A stretch of DNA of 27,051 nucleotides, taken from assembly GCA_900770335.1 (NCBI GenBank), contig CAAGKD010000035.1, positions 1-27,051 on the forward strand, in the 5' to 3' direction. The DNA comes from an uncultured Sutterella sp. (GTDB lineage Bacteria; Pseudomonadota; Gammaproteobacteria; Burkholderiales; Burkholderiaceae_F). How positions within the stretch are numbered: the stretch's first letter is position 1; each line of letters starts with the position of its first letter. Both the position numbers and the translations under genes were made by a program. Shown piece by piece: positions 7,694-14,274 of the stretch. A model generated the notes under the pieces. It was not told the DNA's origin, did not search any database, and saw nothing but the letters and a program-made list of their open reading frames with translations.

Positions 7694-8787
7694 TGTTCAG
7701 CTCCAAGATCCTTGTTGTTCTTCTTCGCGCGCGCCTGGCTCACGGCGCTCATCGCGGCGTGGGCGGCGGCGGCGACGCCCACGACGCCCACTGCGGCGAG
7801 GCCGACCTTGTCGACGGTCGCCTCGACGCCGCCCAGGAACGGCGGCAGGATTTCGGGCTCGTGGCTGTAGAAGCTCCCCTTGTCGAAGAAGTTGTTCTCC
7901 GAGCAGCCGATGCAGCCGTGGCCGGACTGAACGGGCCAGGACAGGCCCTCGTTCCAACGGATGGTCGAGCAGGAGTTGTAGGTCGTCGGGCCCTTGCAGC
8001 CGACCTTGTAGAGGCAGTAGCCGAGCTTGGCGCCGATGTCGTCGAACTTCTCGACGAACTGGCCGGCCTCGAAGTGTGCGCGGCGGTAGCACTTGTCGTG
8101 GATGCGCTGGCCGTAGAACATCTTCGGGCGGCCGAGGCGGTCGAGCGGGGGCAGGCGGTCGTACGTGAGGATGTACGTGATCACGCCCGTCATCACCTCC
8201 GGAATCGGGGGGCAGCCCGGAACGAGCACGATGGGCTTGTCGGTGATCACCTCGGTGATCGGGACGGACTTGGTGGGATTGGGCTTGGCGGCCTGCACGC
8301 AGCCCCAGGCGGCGCACGAGCCCCAGCCGATCACGGCCTTGGCGTCCTTGGCGACGTGCTTGATCTTCTCGAGGAACGTCTCGCCCCCGGGGATGCAGAA
8401 CGTGCCGTTCTCACCCAGGGGGATGTTGCCCTCGACGGCGAGGATGTAGTTGCCCTTGAACTTCTCGATCGTGTCGGCGAGGGCCTCCTCGGCCTGCTCG
8501 CCGGCGGCGGCCATGATCGTATCGTCGTAGTCCAGGCTCACCATGCTGAGCACGAGGTCCTTGGCGAGGGGATGGTACGAGCGGATGAACGACTCGGTGC
8601 AGCACGTGCACTCGAGGCCGTGGAGCCACACAACGGGGGTGCGGGGCTTGGTCTGCATCGCGTCGGCGATGTCCTGGGCGCCGGCGCTGCCGAGGCCGAG
8701 GCTCGCTGCGGTGAGCGAGCAGAACTGCAGGAAGCTGCGGCGGCTCACGCCCTGGCGGCGCAGCGCCTGATACTGGGTTTCCGTCAT
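7690..8787 (-). CDS. hyaA: [NiFe]-hydrogenase small subunit, Tat-exported, oxygen-tolerant type
   Basis: The 365-residue protein carries the three Fe-S clusters. SRRSFLQF near residue 15, followed by a hydrophobic stretch, is a twin-arginine signal, so the folded dimer is exported to the periplasm. Proximal-cluster cysteines are Cys60, Cys63, Cys158 and Cys192. The additional Cys62 (ECTCCTE) and Cys163 (AAWGCVQ) match the two supernumerary cysteines of E. coli HyaA, with identical spacing. These form the [4Fe-3S] cluster of oxygen-tolerant enzymes. Distal ligands are His230, Cys233, Cys258 and Cys264; medial ligands are Cys273, Cys292 and Cys295. A C-terminal helix (about 326-348) anchors it to the membrane and contacts HyaC. 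The start at 8787 is chosen for AAGGAGAG 8 bases upstream and agreement with HyaA; the frame is open further upstream to 9009. Confidence 0.97.
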   Translation of the reverse strand: MTETQYQALRRQGVSRRSFLQFCSLTAASLGLGSAGAQDIADAMQTKPRTPVVWLHGLECTCCTESFIRSYHPLAKDLVLSMVSLDYDDTIMAAAGEQAEEALADTIEKFKGNYILAVEGNIPLGENGTFCIPGGETFLEKIKHVAKDAKAVIGWGSCAAWGCVQAAKPNPTKSVPITEVITDKPIVLVPGCPPIPEVMTGVITYILTYDRLPPLDRLGRPKMFYGQRIHDKCYRRAHFEAGQFVEKFDDIGAKLGYCLYKVGCKGPTTYNSCSTIRWNEGLSWPVQSGHGCIGCSENNFFDKGSFYSHEPEILPPFLGGVEATVDKVGLAAVGVVGVAAAAHAAMSAVSQARAKKNNKDLGAEQ

Positions 8788-8980
8788 GAGTTGTCTCTCC
8801 TTCCGGCCGCCCGGGTCTCGGGGGCGGATGAGCGGTTCTCCCTGGGGGCGCGGGCTGCCGGCGGTTGTCACAGTCGGTCCGGCGGGCGCGCCGGAGGGGG
8901 GAAAGTTGAAAAGCCTGCCTTCGGGGTCAGAGGGGTTTTCTGAGAGAAGTCCGATGTGGGTCCGAAATGCATTGCGCGAA

Positions 8981-9009
8981 ATTTTATTTTTCGCATCCGC
9001 CTCGGACAA
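8981..9009 (-). promoter_or_regulatory. Candidate sigma70 promoter of the hyaA operon
   Basis: On the minus strand TTGTCC (9004-9009) and TAAAAT (8981-8986) are separated by exactly 17 bases. They match the -35 and -10 consensus at 4 and 5 of 6 positions. Transcription would start near 8974, leaving a 5' leader of about 187 nt before hyaA. This AT-rich spot stands out in a GC-rich region. Confidence 0.45.
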
Positions 9010-9040
9010 TCGGTCTGAAGGTTGGAAAGGGGAGGAGCTG

Positions 9041-9120
9041 ATTGATAGTCAATGGCCATCCCGATGGATGGGGTGGGGAGGATTGAAACTAAATCGAAAG
9101 TATTGTGACGATTTAATACT
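9041..9120. promoter_or_regulatory. Cluster of inverted repeats in the divergent hydrogenase spacer
   Basis: Four small perfect inverted repeats lie in 80 bases between the two operons. They are ATTGA-3-TCAAT (9041-9053), CCATCC-4-GGATGG (9056-9071), AAATCG-12-CGATTT (9091-9114) and AGTATT-10-AATACT (9099-9120). The first would lie about 73 bases upstream of the proposed hyaA transcription start. They are plausible operator sites for a shared regulator, but none matches a consensus I know well. Confidence 0.3.
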
Positions 9121-9130
9121 AAAGAACTAT

Positions 9131-9147
9131 CTGGTATGAGTTGTGCG
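9131..9147 (+). promoter_or_regulatory. Possible sigma54 promoter facing the accessory operon
   Basis: CTGGTATGAGTTGTGCG places GG (9133-9134) and GC (9145-9146) exactly ten bases apart. It matches 10 of the 12 fixed positions of the sigma54 consensus TGGYAYR-N4-TTGCW. It would start transcription near 9158, about 220 bases before hyaE. Sigma54 control is known for some hydrogenase loci (for example HoxA-dependent ones), but a single imperfect match may be chance. Confidence 0.28.
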
Positions 9148-9378
9148 TAGCCGGAGGGCTCCGACTGCTTGCATCATCGTTGAATTCATGGAAAATTCTA
9201 AGCGAAAGCCACGCGTTTCGCCAGCCTTTCCTCGTTTTTTTGCACCGTACCACCAAAGGGGTATTTTTGACTAGCCCTTCTGTTTATGGCAGGTGATGCG
9301 ACGAGATTATTTACTTCCCGCCCCGTGAGGGCTGAGAATTTCTGTTCAGCGAAACAACCTTTGCGGAGACCGGCAAAA

Positions 9379-9849
9379 ATGGCAGTCAAGCTCAACGCTC
9401 CGACATCGGAGCTCGTGAAAATCGACGTCGAGCGGCACCCGCTCTTCGCCCGGCTTTGGGCGGACCCGCGGATCCGCCGCGTCGGAGCGGCGGACTTCGA
9501 GGCGTTTCGGGCGACGCCGGGGATAGCGGTCCTGTGCATCGCGGACGACCCGGTGATGTTCAAGGAGACCATCGACATGGCGGCGATCGCCCCGGAGCTC
9601 ATGGCGCTCTTTGAGGACGCCCTGGCCGCCGGGGGCTTCACCGATCCGGCCGAGGGGCGCGCGATCGCCCGCGGGCTCGGCGTGAACCGGCTCCCGGCCG
9701 TCGCGCTCTTCCGCTCGGGCGAGACGCTCGGCGTGATCGAGGGCCTGCAGAGCTGGGCCGACTATGAGCGAAAGCTCGTCGAGATCCTTCTTTCGGGCGC
9801 GCCCCGCCGCAGGACGATCCGGATCGCGGCGGCATCCGCCGAGGCTTGA
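9379..9849 (+). CDS. hyaE: HyaE/HupG-family hydrogenase chaperone (thioredoxin-like)
   Basis: The 156-residue protein matches the HyaE/HupG family, which has a thioredoxin fold without the CxxC active site and binds the Tat signal of the small-subunit precursor as a quality-control chaperone. Visible features are HPLFARLW near the N-terminus, a central GIAVLCIADDPV strand, then GLGVNRLPAVALFRSGETLGVIEG, in which the Leu-Pro corresponds to the thioredoxin cis-proline loop. An in-frame ATG at 9286 would add 31 residues with no family likeness, whereas the ATG at 9379 has GGAG about 11 bases upstream and gives the usual length. It is the first gene of the plus-strand accessory operon. hyaF starts 96 bases after its stop. 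Confidence 0.82.
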   Translation: MAVKLNAPTSELVKIDVERHPLFARLWADPRIRRVGAADFEAFRATPGIAVLCIADDPVMFKETIDMAAIAPELMALFEDALAAGGFTDPAEGRAIARGLGVNRLPAVALFRSGETLGVIEGLQSWADYERKLVEILLSGAPRRRTIRIAAASAEA

Positions 9850-9944
9850 GCCGAGGTTCGCACACTGACACACCGCGCGGGCGCAGGCGGGCCAGCGCGG
9901 GGCCTGCCGGCTGGAAGACCCCCTGGAGAAGAGAAGGAAGAGAG

Positions 9945-10727
9945 ATGAAGGAACTCGGAACGAGAGGCATGATTCCCGCGTCGGGAGACCGCAAGGCCGC
10001 AGAGGAGACGCTTGACATCATCCGGGAGCTCAGGCGTGCGTTTGACGCCGCTGGTGCGGCGAACGCCGCCCCGGAGGCGCTGCACGCCATCCGCGACCTC
10101 GTCAAGGCCGCCCCCGGCACCGGAGCCTTCCTCGCGCAGACGCTCGGCGCGGGCGAGGTGCGCATCCATCTCTGCGGCCCCGAGGCCGTGGTCGAGGAGG
10201 CGGAGATCCCGGGCGTCTGGCGCCTTGACGTGGGCGGACAGAGCTCGGTCGTTGCGTCGCTCCTGCCGAGGACGGTCTGCGCCTTCATCGAGCGGGGCGC
10301 CGAGGAGCTCGTCGAGACGGGCGAGGCCCCCGCGGGGCTCTTCGCCGCGCCGGCCATTCTTTCGGAGGTCCGTGAGGCGTTGCGCGCCCTGAAGGACGAC
10401 CCCTCCCTCGTGCGCGAGATCGATCTGCTCCGGCAGCCCCTCGGCCCCGCGGACATGAACTACATCCTCGCGACCATCGGCCGCGGCTCGGTCACGGTGG
10501 AGCTGCGCGGCTTCGCGAGGAGCCGCATCGAGTCGACGCGCGTGCGCGGGCTCTGGCACAGCCGCATCGTCAACGACGCCGGCAGGGCGCTCCTTGACAG
10601 CCTCGTCGTCGCGCGGATTCCGCCCGAGGTGCCCGCGGGCGCAGACGACATCCCCGGGAGCTCGGCCAAGCTCGCCGAGCTCGAGGAATGGATCGCCTCG
10701 GATCTGAGGCACGGGGTCTTCGACTGA
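9945..10727 (+). CDS. hyaF: HyaF/HupH-family hydrogenase maturation protein
   Basis: The 260-residue protein matches the HyaF/HupH family. Members are needed for making active small subunit, and in Rhizobium HupH works with HupG, HupI, HupJ and HupK under oxygen. The C-terminal half carries the strongest family features: LLRQPLGPADMNYILATIGRGSV, then ELRGFARSRIESTRVRGLWHSRIVN, and IPPEVPAGADDI near the end. The middle, VRIHLCGPEAVVEEAEIPGVWRL, is also typical. The start at 9945 is preceded by AGAAGGAAG; an upstream extension to 9846 has no likeness to the family. It lies between hyaE and the rubredoxin gene hupI, as in other hup loci. It has no recognised enzymatic motif. Confidence 0.87.
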   Translation: MKELGTRGMIPASGDRKAAEETLDIIRELRRAFDAAGAANAAPEALHAIRDLVKAAPGTGAFLAQTLGAGEVRIHLCGPEAVVEEAEIPGVWRLDVGGQSSVVASLLPRTVCAFIERGAEELVETGEAPAGLFAAPAILSEVREALRALKDDPSLVREIDLLRQPLGPADMNYILATIGRGSVTVELRGFARSRIESTRVRGLWHSRIVNDAGRALLDSLVVARIPPEVPAGADDIPGSSAKLAELEEWIASDLRHGVFD

Positions 10728-10764
10728 TCCCTCGGCAGGATTCAAGGCTTCCCGGAGACCGAGA

Positions 10765-11031
10765 ATGACCCAATTCGCTGATTCACAAACCGTCGAGCGG
10801 ATGCTCGACGCGCGCAGGCGCGAGCGGATGGCCGGCGGCCGCCCGATGCAGTGCAAGGTCTGCTGGTTCATCTACGACCCGGCCGAGGGGTGCCCGGAGA
10901 CGCAGACGCCTCCCGGGACGCCCTTCGAGGATCTGCCCGGCTGGTGGTGCTGTCCGCAGTGCGGCTCGCCCGCGGAGACCTTCCTCGTCCTTGACGAGGG
11001 CGTTGAGGCCGCCTCGGAGGAGAAGCGGTGA
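10765..11031 (+). CDS. hupI: Hydrogenase-associated rubredoxin (HupI/HoxR type)
   Basis: The 88-residue protein is a rubredoxin. The iron-binding cysteines lie in CKVCWFIYDPAEG (Cys30, Cys33) and WWCCPQCGSP (Cys63, Cys66). Cys43 and Cys62 are extra. Compared with ordinary rubredoxins of about 54 residues it has an N-terminal extension of around 27 residues, as in HupI/HoxR. These rubredoxins support maturation or protection of the small subunit when oxygen is present. Its stop overlaps the next start in TGATG, so it is coupled to hybE. Redox partner and exact step are not visible. Confidence 0.92.
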   Translation: MTQFADSQTVERMLDARRRERMAGGRPMQCKVCWFIYDPAEGCPETQTPPGTPFEDLPGWWCCPQCGSPAETFLVLDEGVEAASEEKR

Positions 11032-11756
11032 TGGAGACGCCCGTCAGGTTCGTTCGAAACGAGCGCCCCGCGCCCTTTGACGCCCGCCGCGACGTCCGGC
11101 CCGGCGCGCCGGCCTCTTCCGCCTCGTCCGCCGGCGCCGCCCCGGCGCGCCCGGCCTTCACGCATCTCGAGGGGCGGCTGCGCGTCTTCGCGACCGAGCC
11201 CTCGCGCTTCTTCGAGGCGGGCTTCAATGAAGTGCACGCGCGCCGCATGCGGGGGCTGCCGATCACGGACGAGCGCTTCCGCATCCGCGTCGCGCCCTTC
11301 CGGCGCGCCGGCAGGCACTGGATCGGCGTCGTCGTGACGCCCTGGTCCGTGCAGGCCGTGCTCGCCTGCGGCGACCGCGAGGCCTGGCGGAGCCTTCCGG
11401 CGGGCGTCACGGGAACGGTCGAGCTCCCGGGAGGCGAATTCACCTTCCTCGGCGTGCGCGACTCCATTTTGGGCGAATACCAGACGAGCCCCCTGAAGAG
11501 CCCCGTTTCGGACTTCGAGGACCAGCGGGCCGCGGAGGCCTTCGCCGACGCGTGCCTCGACCTCATGGCGACGGCGAGCGGCCGGGCGATTCCTGAGGAG
11601 AAGGAGGAGGGCGGGTCCCTCGCCGCCCCCGAGGGCGAAGCAAAGGGAATGCGGCCTGACAAGGCGCAGGCTGAATCCGGCGAGCCGGAGCGGCCCGCCC
11701 CGAAGGTCACGCGCCGCGGGCTCTTCGCCCGGTATCTCGAGGGAGGCCGCTCATGA
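11031..11756 (+). CDS. hybE: HybE/HupJ-family hydrogenase assembly chaperone
   Basis: The 241-residue product matches the HybE/HupJ family, chaperones that bind the small-subunit Tat signal or help assemble the dimer. The family core runs from about 56 to 182: FFEAGFNEVHARRMRGLPI, then VTPWSVQAVLACG, and GEFTFLGVRDSILGEYQTSPLKSPV. Two flanks look unusual: an Ala-rich, charged N-terminal 50 residues, and a C-terminal low-complexity linker (about 185-225) ending in KVTRRGLFARYLEGG. The ATG at 11031 overlaps the hupI stop and has GGAGGAG 8 bases before it; a GTG three bases earlier is less likely. The 3' end overlaps hupK by ATGA. Confidence 0.86.
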   Translation: METPVRFVRNERPAPFDARRDVRPGAPASSASSAGAAPARPAFTHLEGRLRVFATEPSRFFEAGFNEVHARRMRGLPITDERFRIRVAPFRRAGRHWIGVVVTPWSVQAVLACGDREAWRSLPAGVTGTVELPGGEFTFLGVRDSILGEYQTSPLKSPVSDFEDQRAAEAFADACLDLMATASGRAIPEEKEEGGSLAAPEGEAKGMRPDKAQAESGEPERPAPKVTRRGLFARYLEGGRS

Positions 11757-13000
11757 CGATGCATGCGAATCCCGCGGGCGGCGTCTTCGCCGAGATCACG
11801 CTCGAGCGCGGCGGGGGCCGCGTGCGCGCCGTTTCAACGGGCTCGCTGCGGCGCGACGCCGTCCTCGCCGTCGGTCGCGCGCTTGTCGGGCGGCCCGTCG
11901 CGAGGGAGGCGGGCGGTGCGATCGAGGCGTTCCTGCGCGCGATCTACGCACTCTGCCCCGAGGCTCACGCCGCCGCCTGGCGCGCGGCCGCCGCAGAGGC
12001 GACGGGCGAGCCCCTCACGGACGCGGAGCGCCATGACCTTTCGATTCGCGTCGCCGTCGAGGCGGCCGTGGAGCACCTGCGCTTTCTTGCCTTTGACGCG
12101 CCCCGCGCGCTCGGGCTTCCCGTCGACGAGCGGCTCGCCGATCTCGGCCGCCTGAGGGCGTCCGCTGCGGCGCTTCTCGCCCTTCCTGAGGTCACGGCAG
12201 AACGCCGCGAGGCGCTCCTCGGCCTTCTCTCGCAGGGCGTCGCGCAGTTCGTCACGGGCGAGGACCCGAAGGCCTTCCGCGGGACGAAGAGCCTCGCCGA
12301 CCTGCTCTTCTGGACCGCGGGCCGCGGCACCGCCGCCGCGAGGCTTCTCTACGCGCTCTGGCGCGAGGCCCCGCAGGCCTTCGCGTATGAATCGAGGCCC
12401 CTCATCGCCGCGGAGCTTCCCGGGCTCGGCGCCAGAGGGTTCGACCCCCTCTGCCCGATGGTCTCGGGCGCGCCCAGGGCGACCGCCGCCGCATTGAGGT
12501 TTTGCGCGCACCCGGTCGTCGCCGCGGTGAACGAGGGGCACTTCCTCTCGCTGCGGGCGCTTTACGTCGCGCGCCTGATTTCGCTTCTCGCGACGGTTCG
12601 CGGGGAGATCGGCGACGACGCGGAGCACGTCCGCGCGCAGGGGGCGCCCGCCGCGGGCTCGGCTTCGATCGGGCCGGGCGCGGGCCTCGCCTGGGTCGAG
12701 ACGGCCCGGGGCACGCTCGTCATGCGCGTGACCGTGACGAGCGAGGGGCGCCTCGCGCGCCTTGAGGCCGCGGCGCCCACGGAATGGAACTTCGCCCGCG
12801 GCGGGCTTGTCGCTGAACTCCTCTCGGGGCTGCGCGCGGGAGCCTCGGGGGCGCAGGAGGACCTGCGCCGCCGCGCGCTCTGGGTGACGACAGGAATCGA
12901 TCCCTGCGCGCCCTGCCTCACGCGGATCCGCGAGGAGGGAGCCGATGGCGCTGAGCGGGGGGCAGACAACAGCATCAACGAAGGAGGCGCTCATGCATGA
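11753..13000 (+). CDS. hupK: HupK/HoxV-like scaffold, degenerate large-subunit relative
   Basis: The 415-residue protein resembles HupK/HoxV, which are thought to be scaffolds for cofactor assembly derived from the hydrogenase large subunit. The two cofactor motifs remain in reduced form. At the L1 position only Cys68 and His72 survive (IYALCPEAH), with Tyr65 where the first cysteine would be. At the L2 position DPCAPC is intact (Cys385, Cys388), but the following His is Arg391. It therefore cannot hold a normal NiFe site, though it could hold the iron group transiently. A 27-residue tail follows Cys388. Translation is coupled to hybE (ATGA) and to hypA (7-base overlap). GGAGG lies 6 bases before the start. 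Confidence 0.85.
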   Translation: MTMHANPAGGVFAEITLERGGGRVRAVSTGSLRRDAVLAVGRALVGRPVAREAGGAIEAFLRAIYALCPEAHAAAWRAAAAEATGEPLTDAERHDLSIRVAVEAAVEHLRFLAFDAPRALGLPVDERLADLGRLRASAAALLALPEVTAERREALLGLLSQGVAQFVTGEDPKAFRGTKSLADLLFWTAGRGTAAARLLYALWREAPQAFAYESRPLIAAELPGLGARGFDPLCPMVSGAPRATAAALRFCAHPVVAAVNEGHFLSLRALYVARLISLLATVRGEIGDDAEHVRAQGAPAAGSASIGPGAGLAWVETARGTLVMRVTVTSEGRLARLEAAAPTEWNFARGGLVAELLSGLRAGASGAQEDLRRRALWVTTGIDPCAPCLTRIREEGADGAERGADNSINEGGAHA

Positions 13001-13334
13001 GCTTTCCATTGCAGAAGGCATCGCCGAGGCCGTCGAGAGCACCACGGCCCGCGAAGGCATCACCCGCGTCACGTCCGTGAGGGTCGCCGTGGGCGAGCTC
13101 GCGGGGGTGGACGTCGAGGCGCTGCGCTTCGCCTGGGTCTCGGTCTGCGCGACGCCGCTCCTTGAGGGCGCGGCGCTCGAGGTCGAGACGCCCGCCGGCT
13201 CGGCCTGGTGCCTCGACTGCGCCGAGACCGTGCCGCTGCACCGGCACGGCGATCCGTGTCCGAAGTGCGGCGGCTGGCACCTCGCCGCGAACGGCGGTCA
13301 CGAGATGAGGGTCCTCGACTTCGAGGGCTCCTGA
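12993..13334 (+). CDS. hypA: Nickel metallochaperone HypA
   Basis: The 113-residue protein begins MHELSIAEG, the conserved HypA start in which His2 with the N-terminus binds nickel. A zinc site follows: Cys73, Cys76 (CLDC) and Cys89, Cys92 (CPKC). HypA receives nickel with HypB and delivers it to the large subunit after iron insertion. The start at 12993 has AAGGAGG 5 bases upstream and overlaps hupK; a longer frame from 12945 would destroy the required N-terminal Met-His. Length is standard. An 87-base gap with a hairpin separates it from hypB. Confidence 0.96.
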   Translation: MHELSIAEGIAEAVESTTAREGITRVTSVRVAVGELAGVDVEALRFAWVSVCATPLLEGAALEVETPAGSAWCLDCAETVPLHRHGDPCPKCGGWHLAANGGHEMRVLDFEGS

Positions 13335-13388
13335 CCGGGGCCTTGATTCACCGGCGCGAAGAACGCCGGGACGGAAGGAACGTTTTTC

Positions 13389-13407
13389 GGGGCGGCCGGG
13401 CCGCCCC
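13389..13407 (+). promoter_or_regulatory. GC hairpin before the hypB ribosome binding site
   Basis: A perfect 8-bp stem, GGGGCGGC/GCCGCCCC, with a 3-nt loop ends immediately before the AGGGAGAAG that precedes the hypB ATG. No U-tract follows, so it is more likely an mRNA stability or translation-control element than a terminator. Confidence 0.4.
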
Positions 13408-13421
13408 AGGGAGAAGACAAC

Positions 13422-14228
13422 ATGTGCACCACCTGCGGCTGCGGCCATCCGCACGCTCACACCCACGTCGACGAGAACGGCAACGTCATCACGCACGTGC
13501 ATGACCACGACCATGAACACGATCACGCGCATCCGCACGGGCATGATCATGCGCACGCCCCCGCGGTCCGCCGCGTCTCCGTCGAGGCGGACATCCTCGC
13601 GAGGAACAACGCCAAGGCCGCCGAGCTCCGGGCGCTCTTCAGAAAGCGCCGCATCCTCGCGCTCAACTTCGTGAGCTCGCCGGGATCGGGAAAGACCGAG
13701 CTCCTCGCGGCGACGATCCGCGCGATGGGGGGCGGCAAGGCTCCCGTCACCGTGATCGAGGGCGACCAGCAGACTACGAACGACGCCGAGCGCATCCGCG
13801 CCGCGGGCGCCCGCGCCGTGCAGATCAACACCGGCAAGGGGTGCCACCTCGAGGCGGGCCAGGTCGCGCTCGCGCTCCTTGAGCTCGATCCCGCCGAGGG
13901 CTCGTGCGTGCTCATCGAGAACGTCGGCAACCTCGTCTGCCCTGCGGAGTTCGACCTGGGCGAGGCGCACAAGGTCGTCGTGATCTCCGTCACCGAGGGC
14001 GACGACAAGCCGCTCAAGTATCCTGACATGTTCGCCGCGTCTGACGTCATGATCATCAACAAGGTCGATCTCGCCCCCTACGTGGACTTCGACATGGACC
14101 GGTGCGAGGCGAACGCCCTGCGCGTCAATCCGCGGCTGAGGACCCTGAGGGTCTCCGCGAAGACGGGCGAGGGCATGGACAGGCTCGTCGCCTGGCTCAG
14201 CGCGGAGATGACGCTCGCTTCGCTCTGA
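13422..14228 (+). CDS. hypB: Nickel-binding GTPase HypB
   Basis: The 268-residue protein couples GTP hydrolysis to nickel delivery into the large subunit. The N-terminus has the high-affinity CxxCGC site (Cys2, Cys5, Cys7), followed by a histidine-rich stretch with 15 His between residues 9 and 45, likely used for nickel storage. The GTPase domain shows Walker A SSPGSGKT (85-92), EGDQQT (113-118) and NKVD (near 212). The second metal site of the family appears as Cys141-His142 (GKGCHLEAG) and Cys173 (NLVCPAEFD). Having both the CxxCGC head and the His-rich run is a full-featured form. It follows hypA and precedes hypF in the same operon. Confidence 0.97.
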   Translation: MCTTCGCGHPHAHTHVDENGNVITHVHDHDHEHDHAHPHGHDHAHAPAVRRVSVEADILARNNAKAAELRALFRKRRILALNFVSSPGSGKTELLAATIRAMGGGKAPVTVIEGDQQTTNDAERIRAAGARAVQINTGKGCHLEAGQVALALLELDPAEGSCVLIENVGNLVCPAEFDLGEAHKVVVISVTEGDDKPLKYPDMFAASDVMIINKVDLAPYVDFDMDRCEANALRVNPRLRTLRVSAKTGEGMDRLVAWLSAEMTLASL

Positions 14229-14274
14229 CGCGCCGGAAAAAGAGAAGAAAAGCAAAGCGAAAAGGAGGCAGACA

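Noticed and set aside
8788..9009. Upstream extension of the hydrogenase small subunit
   Set aside because: The frame is open, but the Tat signal, the ribosome binding site and the match to E. coli HyaA all place the start at 8787.
9041..9053. FNR-box candidate in the hydrogenase spacer
   Set aside because: The arms TTGA/TCAA are three bases apart, one fewer than in the TTGAT-N4-ATCAA consensus, so it was kept only as an unnamed inverted repeat.
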